A DNA stretch of 7,724 nt from Brevundimonas sp. GTDB taxonomy: Bacteria > Pseudomonadota > Alphaproteobacteria > Caulobacterales > Caulobacteraceae. The notes under the pieces are model-generated. The model ran no database searches and had not been told where the DNA came from. It saw only the letters and a program-made list of their open reading frames with translations. The stretch lies in assembly GCA_022712235.1 (NCBI GenBank), contig JALAGW010000194.1:1-7724 (forward strand). The letters run 5' to 3'. This document shows, piece by piece, positions 1-6,116 of the stretch (position 1 is the stretch's first letter; every line of letters begins with the position of its first letter). Position numbers and translations under genes: made by a program.

Positions 1-529
1 AGATGATGGAATCGCCGCGCTGGACGATGCGGTCGGGGTTGGCGCAGATCAGCTCCAGCCCGCGCGCGACGGCGGGCGTCAACCGCTCGCGATAGTCCTC
101 GGGCGTCTCGGTCGTGTCGTCATAAGGGCCGGTGACGGAGATGAAGGCCGCGTCGCTGGCATCGTGGGCGCTGGTCAGGTCCAGGCCTTCATAGAGGACG
201 AAGTCGCGATCCGGCCCGATGATCCAGGCCGGTCCGGGCGCGCGGCGCGCCAATTCCATGCGGGTGGCGTCGCCCGAGGTGACGAAGGCCTTCCAGGCGC
301 TGCGCGGCACGCCCAGAGAATCCAGCTGCGCCACCACGTCCGACGAGGGGCGCGGCGAGTTGGAGATCAGGACGACATGGCCGCCCTTTTCATTGAACTT
401 CGTCAGGGCCTCGCAGGCCACGGGCCAGCTTTCGCGGCCGTTGTGGATCACCCCCCAGACGTCGCACCGCAGGATGTCGTAGTCGTCGGCGACGGCGGAC
501 AGGCGGGGCAAGGCGTGAGGCAGGGTCAT
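1..529 (-). CDS. HAD superfamily subfamily IIA hydrolase (TIGR01459-like), C-terminus cut by window edge
   Basis: Partial gene: 176 codons are visible from ATG 529-527, and the C-terminal part lies beyond base 1. The visible part is a HAD core. Motif I is ILRCDVWGVIHNG (residues 19-31, putative nucleophile Asp23), motif II is LISNSPRP (54-61), and TSGDAT (84-89) is typical of the NagD-like class IIA. The position normally held by the second, acid/base Asp of DxD is Trp25; as I recall, the alphaproteobacterial TIGR01459 group does carry D-x-W-G-V. Class IIA enzymes are cytosolic phosphatases of small phosphorylated metabolites; the substrate of this group is not known to me. The gene diverges from lspA. 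A TATAAC -10 element ends 6 nt before the ATG and no Shine-Dalgarno is visible, so the mRNA may be leaderless. Family assignment is firm, function is not. Confidence 0.85.
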   Translation of the reverse strand, partial: MTLPHALPRLSAVADDYDILRCDVWGVIHNGRESWPVACEALTKFNEKGGHVVLISNSPRPSSDVVAQLDSLGVPRSAWKAFVTSGDATRMELARRAPGPAWIIGPDRDFVLYEGLDLTSAHDASDAAFISVTGPYDDTTETPEDYRERLTPAVARGLELICANPDRIVQRGDSII

Positions 530-535
530 GGCCCG

Positions 536-543
536 GTTATAGC
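536..543 (-). promoter_or_regulatory. -10 element of a probable leaderless promoter for the HAD gene
   Basis: On the minus strand GCTATAAC matches the Caulobacter housekeeping -10 consensus GCTANAWC at every position. Its hexamer TATAAC ends exactly 6 nt before the A of the HAD start codon, which puts +1 at or next to that A. The -35 region is poor (TTTCCC at a 16-nt spacer). The rest of the 121-bp gap up to lspA shows nothing else I can support, including no clear lspA promoter. Confidence 0.5.
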
Positions 544-650
544 CATCGAGGCGCTGGGGGAAAGTCCGCAGCCGCCCCTCCCGTCATTGGGCGACGCCAT
601 ACGCTTTCCCTCTTCGCCCTCGCCTCGCTTCCTGCTAACCGGCTTGAGAC

Positions 651-1178
651 ATGAAAATCTCTCGCCTCGCCTACGCCGCCTACGGCATCGCCCTCGTCGT
701 CATCGTGCTGGACCAGCTGACCAAGGCCTGGGTTCTGGGCGCCATCGACGCGGCCCATATCTCGCAGATCCCGGACGGCTATCGTATCGCCGAGGTCATG
801 CCGCCGGTCTTCAATCTGACCTATGTGCTCAATACCGGCGTCAGCTTCGGCCTGTTCGGCGGCGGCGCGGGCCGCTGGATCTTGAGCGCCTTCTCCGTCC
901 TGGTGGCCGCGGCTCTCGCCGTCTGGGCCACCCGTTCCAACCGCAAGCTGATGACCGCCGCCATCGGCCTGGTCATGGGCGGCGCCCTGGGCAATGTCTT
1001 CGACCGCATCCGTTTCGGCGGCGTGGTGGACTTCCTCGACTTCTCGGGAACCGGCTTGTTTCCGTGGATTTTCAACATCGCCGACGCCGGCATCACCGTG
1101 GGCGTCGTCCTGTTGATCCTTGACAGCTTCCTGTCCGAACGCCGCACCACGGTTGGCGCGGCCCACGAAAAGTCGTAA
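651..1178 (+). CDS. lspA: Lipoprotein signal peptidase (signal peptidase II)
   Basis: Inner-membrane aspartyl protease that cleaves the signal peptide of prolipoproteins just before the diacylglyceryl-modified Cys. It is 175 aa, normal for the family. It has four hydrophobic stretches at about 8-29, 75-93, 99-117 and 140-161. Conserved blocks are in order: DQLTKAW (21-27), NTGVSFGLF (61-69), GNVFDRIRFGGVVDF (114-128) and FNIADAGITVG (141-151). The catalytic pair is Asp127 (VVDF) and Asp145 (NIAD), matching Asp124/Asp143 of the Pseudomonas enzyme. The start at 651 gives the expected short cytoplasmic N-terminus; the upstream ribosome site is weak (GAGA). The next gene, 68 nt downstream on the same strand, encodes a lipoprotein, a likely LspA substrate and operon partner. 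ileS, a common upstream neighbour of lspA, is absent here. Confidence 0.97.
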   Translation: MKISRLAYAAYGIALVVIVLDQLTKAWVLGAIDAAHISQIPDGYRIAEVMPPVFNLTYVLNTGVSFGLFGGGAGRWILSAFSVLVAAALAVWATRSNRKLMTAAIGLVMGGALGNVFDRIRFGGVVDFLDFSGTGLFPWIFNIADAGITVGVVLLILDSFLSERRTTVGAAHEKS

Positions 1179-1246
1179 TCACCCCCTCTTCGTTATCGTC
1201 CCGAGCCAGCGCCGTTGGGCGCGCCTCCCGGAGCCGAGCTGACCTT

Positions 1247-1813
1247 ATGCGTATCCGTAGCGCCTTCACTGTGGCCCTTCTTTCCGCCACCGCCCTTGGC
1301 CTGACCGCCTGCGGGGGTCTGAAACAGAGCATCGGCATGACCAAGGTCGTGCCGGACGAGTTCGTCACCGTCGCCAGCGCGCCGCTCGCCGTACCGCCGG
1401 AATACGGCCTGACCCCGCCGTCGCCGGGCCAGCCGCGCCCGCAGGAGCTCGCGCCGGAAAGCGCCGCGCGTCAGATTCTGCTGGGCCAACGTCAGGCCGT
1501 CACCCGCACCGGCGGCGAACAGGCCCTGGTGGCCCAGGCCGGCGCCGACCGCGCCGATCCCCTGGCCCGCTATGTCGTGGACGACGAGTTCGGCGACCTG
1601 GCCCACAAGGAAGAAAGCTGGGCCAACCGCGTGATGTTCTGGCGCAAGAACGACCCGGCCACCCAGGCGCCGACCGTCAGCCAGAGCGCCGATGGCGCCC
1701 GCACCATCGACGCCAGCACCGAACACGCCCGCCTGCAGGCCCTGACCGGCGGCCGCGAGGGCATTTCGATCACGCCCCGCCAGGACCGCGGCTTCAAGCT
1801 GCCGGGCCTCTAG
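1247..1813 (+). CDS. BamF-like outer-membrane lipoprotein (DUF3035 family)
   Basis: 188 aa. The N-terminus is a lipoprotein signal peptide: basic MRIR, a hydrophobic core, and lipobox LTAC with Cys22 as the lipidated residue. A conserved segment follows: PDEFVTVASAPLAVPPEYGL (36-55), then TPPSPGQPRP (56-65). This is the PDEF...PL..PP.Y.L..P.PG signature of DUF3035 proteins, a family linked to BamF, an alphaproteobacterial BAM-complex lipoprotein with a motif related to BamC. Near residue 120, DDEFGDLAHKEESWANRVMF resembles the family's C-terminal acidic block. The role would be in outer-membrane beta-barrel assembly on the periplasmic face. The ATG at 1247 is chosen because it gives a complete signal peptide; GGAG lies 13 nt upstream, a rather long spacing. 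It lies downstream of lspA and ends before a strong terminator. Lipoprotein identity is firm; the BAM role is inferred from family and context. Confidence 0.82.
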   Translation: MRIRSAFTVALLSATALGLTACGGLKQSIGMTKVVPDEFVTVASAPLAVPPEYGLTPPSPGQPRPQELAPESAARQILLGQRQAVTRTGGEQALVAQAGADRADPLARYVVDDEFGDLAHKEESWANRVMFWRKNDPATQAPTVSQSADGARTIDASTEHARLQALTGGREGISITPRQDRGFKLPGL

Positions 1814-1843
1814 GTCTCACGGGCGTCATCGCCTGGGATTTCA

Positions 1844-1882
1844 GGACGCGTCTGGTCTCGCGACCGGCGCGTCCTTTTCTTT
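1844..1882 (+). terminator. Intrinsic terminator of the lspA-bamF-like unit
   Basis: GGACGCG (1844-1850) pairs with CGCGTCC (1868-1874). After a one-base bulge the stem continues through C1852-G1867, T1853-G1866 and GGTC (1854-1857) with GACC (1862-1865), closing on a TCGC loop. TTTTCTTT (1875-1882) follows at once. It starts 31 nt after the lipoprotein stop codon and is the only textbook intrinsic terminator in the window. Confidence 0.9.
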
Positions 1883-1907
1883 GCGCCCAACCTCAGGGAA
1901 CTCCTGC

Positions 1908-2357
1908 ATGTCCGACACGATCGATCTCGCCGCCCTGTCCGGGCTGGACCAGCTACGCCTGATGCTGGACGGTCGTCTGCCCGCCGCCCCTATCGCCGAA
2001 ACGGTGGGGTTTCGCCTGACCGAGCTGGCGGAAGGCCGCGTCGCCTTCGAGGGCGAGCCGACGCTGGCCGTCTATAATCCGATCGGGTCAGTGCACGGCG
2101 GCTGGATGGCGACCCTGCTCGATTCGGCCTGCGGCTGCGCGGTCCATTCCGTGCTGAAACCGGGCCAGGCCTATACGACGCTGGAGCTGAAGACCGTCTT
2201 CCACAGGGCGCTGAAGGCGGGGACGCCTGTGCGCGCCGAGGGTCGGATCGTCCAGGCCGGGCGTCGCGCCGCCTTCTCCGAGGCCGACCTGCGCGGTCTG
2301 GACGGCGCCCTCTACGCCACCGCCACCTCGACCTGCCTGGTGATGGAACGGGCTTAA
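1908..2357 (+). CDS. PaaI-family hotdog-fold acyl-CoA thioesterase
   Basis: 149 aa from ATG 1908, the usual size of a single-hotdog PaaI/4HBT thioesterase. These enzymes hydrolyse acyl- or aryl-CoA thioesters in the cytosol as dimers or tetramers. The signature block is NPIGSVHGGWMATLLDSACG (57-76): H63-G64-G65 sits at the N-cap of the central hotdog helix, and Asp72 is in the position of the usual catalytic acid. LELKTVFHRAL and VRAEGRIVQAGRRAAFSEADL form the following beta strands. The start is chosen from AGGGA at 1895-1899, 8 nt before the ATG. A TTG at 1881 would extend the frame by 9 codons, but it lies in the U-tract of the preceding terminator. The specific substrate cannot be read from sequence. 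It converges on ispH, with the stop codons overlapping. Confidence 0.88.
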   Translation: MSDTIDLAALSGLDQLRLMLDGRLPAAPIAETVGFRLTELAEGRVAFEGEPTLAVYNPIGSVHGGWMATLLDSACGCAVHSVLKPGQAYTTLELKTVFHRALKAGTPVRAEGRIVQAGRRAAFSEADLRGLDGALYATATSTCLVMERA

Positions 2358-3325
2358 GACGTCAAGACGCGGGGCAGCTTGAAAGAGACGGTTTCGCGCG
2401 CCCCGTCGTCCTCGGTCACGGTCGCATCGAATCGGTCGCGAATGGCGTCGATCAGGGCCTCGATCAGGGGTTCCGGCGCCGAGGCTCCGGCGGTGACGCC
2501 GACCGTGGTCACGCCGTCGAACCAGGCCCAGTCCACGTCCCCGGCGTCATCAACCAGCCGGGCGTCGCCCGCCCCGGCCTTGAGCGCCACATCGACCAGA
2601 CGGGCCGAGTTGGACGAGTTCCTGGACCCGACCACCAGCACCAGCTGGCTGCCCTCGCCCAGGCGTTTGACCGCCTCCTGACGGTTGGTGGTGGCGTAGC
2701 AGATGTCTTCCTTGTGCGGGTCCGGCAGCTCCGGAAAGCGCCGCTTCAGGGCCGCCAGGATGTCGGCGGTGTCGTCCACCGACAGCGTCGTCTGGGTGGC
2801 GTAGGCCAGGGGCTGATCGCCCGGCCGCTGAAACGCCTCGGCGTCCGCCACCGTCTCGACCAGGCTGATCGAACCCGGCGGCAGCTGGCCCATGGTGCCC
2901 ACGACCTCGGGGTGGCCGGCGTGGCCGATCAGAACGATGTGCCGGCCCGCCGCATGATGGCGCTCGGCCTCAACGTGGACCTTGGACACCAGGGGGCAGG
3001 TGGCGTCGAGGAACAGCATCTCGCGCGAGCGCGCCGTGGCCGGCACCGACTTGGGCACGCCGTGGGCCGAAAAGACCACGGGCCGGTCGTCGGGGCATTC
3101 GTCCAGTTCCTTGACGAAGATCGCGCCCAGGCCCTTCAACCGCTCGACGACGTGGCGGTTGTGAACGATTTCGTGACGCACATAGACGGGGGCGCCGAAC
3201 TTCTCGATGGCGCGCTCGACGATCTGGATGGCCCGGTCCACCCCGGCGCAGAAGCCGCGCGGCGTGGCGAGGCGCACGGTCAGGGGGCGGCGGTCAAAAC
3301 TCGAGGACGGTGCGGGCGCGTTCAT
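2354..3325 (-). CDS. ispH: 4-hydroxy-3-methylbut-2-enyl diphosphate reductase (IspH/LytB)
   Basis: Last enzyme of the MEP pathway: reductive dehydroxylation of HMBPP to IPP and DMAPP using a 4Fe-4S cluster, in the cytosol. It is 323 aa, normal length. The three cluster cysteines are present: Cys26 (PRGFCAGVDRA), Cys110 (DATCPLV) and Cys209 (DICYATTNRQ). The substrate-binding set is also present: His55 (EIVHNRHVV), His88 (FSAHGV), His138 and catalytic Glu140 (GHPEVVG), TQTTLS (177-182), SRNSSNSARL, and a late GASAPE. A short, Pro/Ser-rich extension of about 14 residues precedes the conserved core. ATG 3325 is supported by AGG (minus strand 3336-3334) 8 nt upstream. It diverges from the exported-protein gene at 3474 and converges with the thioesterase gene; no terminator is visible between those stops. 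Confidence 0.97.
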   Translation of the reverse strand: MNAPAPSSSFDRRPLTVRLATPRGFCAGVDRAIQIVERAIEKFGAPVYVRHEIVHNRHVVERLKGLGAIFVKELDECPDDRPVVFSAHGVPKSVPATARSREMLFLDATCPLVSKVHVEAERHHAAGRHIVLIGHAGHPEVVGTMGQLPPGSISLVETVADAEAFQRPGDQPLAYATQTTLSVDDTADILAALKRRFPELPDPHKEDICYATTNRQEAVKRLGEGSQLVLVVGSRNSSNSARLVDVALKAGAGDARLVDDAGDVDWAWFDGVTTVGVTAGASAPEPLIEALIDAIRDRFDATVTEDDGARETVSFKLPRVLTS

Positions 3326-3378
3326 GGGCGGAACCTAGTCGCTCGCGCGCCCTGCCGCCACTGCCTGCATGGTCGTGT

Positions 3379-3407
3379 TTGCCGCGCCTCGCTTTAGCCG
3401 CTATCAG
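3379..3407 (+). promoter_or_regulatory. Candidate promoter for the exported protein-argS unit
   Basis: TTGCCGC (3379-3385), 14 nt, then GCTATCAG (3400-3407). This resembles the Caulobacter housekeeping pattern TTGACGS-N10-14-GCTANAWC, with one -35 mismatch and two -10 mismatches. It would give a leader of roughly 60 nt. On the other strand GCTAAAGC (3398-3391) is a 7/8 match to the same -10 and could serve ispH, but I see no matching -35 for it. Confidence 0.35.
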
Positions 3408-3424
3408 CATTGAGCGTGGCCTGG

Positions 3425-3436
3425 TCGGACGTCCGA
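3425..3436. promoter_or_regulatory. 12-bp perfect palindrome in the divergent ispH / exported-protein region
   Basis: TCGGACGTCCGA is self-complementary over all 12 bases. It lies between the candidate -10 (3400-3407) and the start codon at 3474, where a repressor could block early transcription. One or two such palindromes are expected by chance in a window of this size, so only its position in a 148-bp regulatory gap gives it weight. No known operator is recognised. Confidence 0.25.
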
Positions 3437-3473
3437 TCGTTCCGCGCCCCCTTCGACTGCCGGAAAGCTCCTG

Positions 3474-4139
3474 ATGCGTCGCGTCCTGACCGCCCTCGCC
3501 GCCCTCTCCCTCGCGGCCGTGCTGATTCCCCAATCCGCCGAGGCCCAGTCCAGCGGCCGTCCAGGCGGTCAGCAGAGTCGTGACCAGGCGCCGGATCAAG
3601 GCACCTCTCAGCGCTCGCGTCAGGTGCGGATCGCACCTCTAAGCCGACGCGCCAACGCCGGTCCCTGCCCCTATGTGAAGGTGCTGTACGACGCGGCCCG
3701 CTACGTCGAACTGGCGGATTTCACGCGCCCGACAGTCGCCGGCGTCGGCTTCACGGGTGAAATCGAGGGCGTTTCGGCGGACTGCGTCTATCGCGAAGCC
3801 GATCCGATCCGTCTGGATTTCAACGTCCTGTTCAACCTCGGCAAGGGGCCGCAGGCCAGCGGCGACGCCCGCACCTATCGCTACTGGGTGGCGGTGACCG
3901 AACGCAACTCGGCCGTTCTGGCCAAGGAATATTTCGACCTGCCGGTGAACTTCGAAGGCCAGACCACGGCCTCGGTCCAGCAGGCCCAGTCGATCGTCAT
4001 TCCCCGCGCCGACGCCACCACGGCGGGCAGCAATTTCGAGGTCCTGATCGGCTTCGAGGTCACGCCTGAAATGGCCGAATTCAACCGCTCGGGCAGCCGC
4101 TTCCGCGTCACCGCCGGCCAGACCCAACCGAACCCCTAA
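3474..4139 (+). CDS. Uncharacterised exported protein upstream of argS
   Basis: 221 aa. A clear Sec-type signal peptide (MRR, then a hydrophobic stretch to about residue 18) ends in SAEA|Q, predicting cleavage after Ala24. A Gln/Ser/Arg/Gly-rich, probably disordered linker (25-50) leads to a beta-rich domain starting at the block CPYVKVLYDAARYVEL (65-80). Two cysteines, Cys65 and Cys104, are the only ones in the mature part and could form a disulfide in the periplasm. GEIEGVSADCVY and YRYWVAVTERNSAVLAKEYF suggest alternating strands of a beta-sandwich. There is no lipobox, membrane anchor or enzyme motif. I recall similar alphaproteobacterial hypothetical proteins with the CPYVKVLYDA block but know no function. 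GGAAAG lies 6 nt before the ATG. It is almost certainly co-transcribed with argS, 4 nt downstream. Confidence 0.8.
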   Translation: MRRVLTALAALSLAAVLIPQSAEAQSSGRPGGQQSRDQAPDQGTSQRSRQVRIAPLSRRANAGPCPYVKVLYDAARYVELADFTRPTVAGVGFTGEIEGVSADCVYREADPIRLDFNVLFNLGKGPQASGDARTYRYWVAVTERNSAVLAKEYFDLPVNFEGQTTASVQQAQSIVIPRADATTAGSNFEVLIGFEVTPEMAEFNRSGSRFRVTAGQTQPNP

Positions 4140-4143
4140 GAAC

Positions 4144-5943
4144 ATGACCGATCTCAAGACCTCTCTCAGCGAAGCGGTCGCCGCCGCCTTCGCCGCCGAA
4201 GGCGTGGACAAGGCCCTGGCCCGCGTCACCGCCTCCGACCGTCCCGACCTGGCCGACTTCCAGTCGAACGGCGCCCTGGCCGCCGCCAAGGCGCTGAAGG
4301 CCAATCCGCGCGAACTGGCCGCCAAGGTGGCCGAACGCCTGGCCGCCGATCCGCGCCTGGCCTCGGTCGAGGTCGCCGGCCCCGGCTTCATCAATCTCAA
4401 GCTGTCTGACGCCGCCCTGGCCCAGCGCGCGGCCGAGGTCGCGGCGGACGAGGAACTGGCCGGCGCCTCGCGCGTCGAACCGCGCAAGGTCGTGATCGAC
4501 TACGCCGGTCCCAATGTGGCCAAGCCGATGCACGTCGGCCATCTGCGCTCCTCCATCATCGGCGAAAGCCTGAAGCGCCTGTTCCGCTTCCGCGGCGACG
4601 CCGTCTGGGGCGACGCCCACTTCGGCGACTGGGGCTTCCAGATGGGCCTGCTGATCACCGCCTGCGGCGACGAGAACCTGGCCGACGCCTTCATGGCCGA
4701 CGGCGACGGTCCCTACCCCGCCGAGAGCCCGGTCACGCTGGAAGATCTGGAGCGCCTCTATCCCCAGGCCGCCGCCAAGGCCAAGGAAGACCCCGCCTTC
4801 CGCGACCGCGCCCGCAAGGCGACGGCTGAACTGCAAGCCGGCCGTCCCGGCTACCGCGCCCTGTGGGCCCACTTCGTCGCCGTCAGCCGCACGGCGCTGA
4901 AGCGCGAGTTCGGCGCCCTGGACGTCACCTTCGACCTGTGGAACGGCGAATCCGACGCCGATCCCCTGATGCCGGAAATGCTGGCGCACCTGAAGGAGAC
5001 CGGCCTGCTGGTCGAGGACGACGGCGCCCAGGTGGTCCACGTCGCCCGCGAAGGCGAGACCCGCAAGAAGAAGCTGGCCGACGGCTCGGTGATCGAAGCG
5101 CCGTCGCCCCCGCCCCTGCTGGTGGTGTCGTCGGAAGGTTCGGCCATGTACGGCACGACCGACCTGGCCACGATCCTGGACCGCAAGAAGTCGATCGGCC
5201 CCGACCTGATCCTCTACGTCGTCGACGAGCGTCAGGCCGAGCATTTCGAGCAGGTCTTCCGCGCCGCCTATCTGGCTGGCTACGCCCCCGAAAAGTCGCT
5301 GGAGCACCTCGGCTTCGGCACCATGAACGGCGCCGACGGCAAGCCCTTCAAGACCCGCGCGGGCGGCGTGCTGAAGCTGCACGACCTGATCACCATGGCC
5401 ACCGACAAGGCGCGCGAGCGCCTGCACGAGGCCAAGCTGGGCGACGACCTGCCCGAGGCCGAGTTCGAGGATATCGCCCGCAAGGTGGCGGTGGCCGCGC
5501 TGAAGTTCGCCGACCTGTCGAACAACCGCACCACCAGCTACGTCTTCGATCTCGACCGCTTCATGAGCTTCGAGGGCAAGACCGGCCCCTATCTGCTGTA
5601 TCAGGCCGTGCGGGTGAAATCCCTGCTGCGCAAGGCGGCGGATCAGGGCGTGGCCTTCTCCCCCATCGCCGTCGTGGAACCGGCCGAGCGCGACCTGGCC
5701 CTGACGCTGGACGCCTTCGACGCGGCCACGGCGGACGCCTATGACAAGCGTTCGCCCAACCTGATCGCCGAGCACGCCTATCGGCTGGCGCAGAGCTTCT
5801 CGAAATTCTACGCCGCCTGCCCGATCCTGGTCGCGCCGGACGAAACGACCAAGGGCTCGCGCCTGGCCCTGGCCGCCGCGACCCTGCACCAGTTGGAGAC
5901 TGCGCTGCGCCTGCTGGGCATCGAGACGCCCGAGCGGATGTAA
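4144..5943 (+). CDS. argS: Arginyl-tRNA synthetase
   Basis: 599 aa, class I aminoacyl-tRNA synthetase that charges tRNA-Arg in the cytosol. The N-terminal Add1 tRNA-recognition domain (about 1-100) ends in VAGPGFINLKL. The ATP site is HVGH (130-133) within NVAKPMHVGHLRSSIIG, with Lys127 just before it. GTTDLATILDRKK and VVDERQAEHFEQVF are the ArgRS core blocks. The KMSKS position reads KPFKTRAGG (400-408), the degenerate form common in ArgRS. From about residue 475 (FEGKTGPYLLYQAVRVKSLL) the C-terminal DALR anticodon-binding domain runs to the typical end LLGIETPERM. Only 4 nt separate the start from the upstream stop, and no good Shine-Dalgarno is visible in that gap, so translational coupling is likely. 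A composite repeat, not a U-tract terminator, follows. Confidence 0.98.
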   Translation: MTDLKTSLSEAVAAAFAAEGVDKALARVTASDRPDLADFQSNGALAAAKALKANPRELAAKVAERLAADPRLASVEVAGPGFINLKLSDAALAQRAAEVAADEELAGASRVEPRKVVIDYAGPNVAKPMHVGHLRSSIIGESLKRLFRFRGDAVWGDAHFGDWGFQMGLLITACGDENLADAFMADGDGPYPAESPVTLEDLERLYPQAAAKAKEDPAFRDRARKATAELQAGRPGYRALWAHFVAVSRTALKREFGALDVTFDLWNGESDADPLMPEMLAHLKETGLLVEDDGAQVVHVAREGETRKKKLADGSVIEAPSPPPLLVVSSEGSAMYGTTDLATILDRKKSIGPDLILYVVDERQAEHFEQVFRAAYLAGYAPEKSLEHLGFGTMNGADGKPFKTRAGGVLKLHDLITMATDKARERLHEAKLGDDLPEAEFEDIARKVAVAALKFADLSNNRTTSYVFDLDRFMSFEGKTGPYLLYQAVRVKSLLRKAADQGVAFSPIAVVEPAERDLALTLDAFDAATADAYDKRSPNLIAEHAYRLAQSFSKFYAACPILVAPDETTKGSRLALAAATLHQLETALRLLGIETPERM

Positions 5944-5954
5944 CTTCCGTCTGC

Positions 5955-6063
5955 GTCATCCCGGACGGCCCGCAGGGCCGATCCGGGACCGCCGGAAGCG
6001 TAATCGCCCGAATGTCGAGCCTTGGGTGGTCCCGGCTCTCCGCTGCGCTTCGGCCGGGATGAC
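5955..6063. repeat. Composite REP-like element: two inverted hairpin units
   Basis: The 109-bp element begins GTCATCCCGG (5955-5964) and ends with its exact inverse CCGGGATGAC (6054-6063). The left unit folds as TCCCGGA (5959-5965) with TCCGGGA (5982-5988), continuing as CGGCCC (5966-5971) with GGGCCG (5975-5980) around a GCA loop, with A5981 bulged. The right unit pairs TCCCGGC (6030-6036) with GCCGGGA (6053-6059). The inner borders are also inverted copies: CCGGGACC (5983-5990) and GGTCCCGG (6028-6035), 37 bp apart. The left unit is further enclosed by CTTCCG (5944-5949) and CGGAAG (5993-5998). It fills most of the 173-bp argS-adenine deaminase gap. This is the layout of paired REPs (BIME). 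Copy number cannot be seen here. Confidence 0.75.
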
Positions 6064-6116
6064 GGGGGAGAGCGGTTTCGCTATGGTTCTGTCTTGCTAC
6101 GGAGCCTCCCCTTTTC

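Noticed and set aside
587..640. TTGGGCG at 587 and GCTAACC at 634 as an lspA promoter
   Set aside because: The two elements are about 40 nt apart, far beyond a usable spacer, and no alternative -35 with a credible match was found.
164..1123. 319-codon plus-strand open frame across the HAD and lspA region
   Set aside because: It covers the antisense of the HAD gene and a second frame of lspA, with Arg/Gly/Pro-rich translation and no domain. Both overlapped genes have clear catalytic motifs.
537..1166. 209-codon minus-strand open frame opposite lspA
   Set aside because: Antisense to the complete lspA; charged low-complexity translation without family features.
1209..1222. Small hairpin GCGCC-GTTG-GGCGC between lspA and the lipoprotein gene as a terminator
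   Set aside because: The stem is only 5 bp with no T-run after it. It does not argue against co-transcription of the two genes.
3639..4487. 282-codon minus-strand open frame opposite the exported protein and argS 5' end
   Set aside because: Crosses two plus-strand genes, Ala/Arg/Ser-rich, no domain; a GC-skew shadow.
4108..5889. 593-codon open frame on the minus strand, antisense to nearly all of argS
   Set aside because: Its translation is Gly/Gln/Val/Ala-rich with no recognisable domain, while argS on the plus strand has full-length ArgRS motifs. Long antisense open frames are expected where third positions are nearly all G or C.
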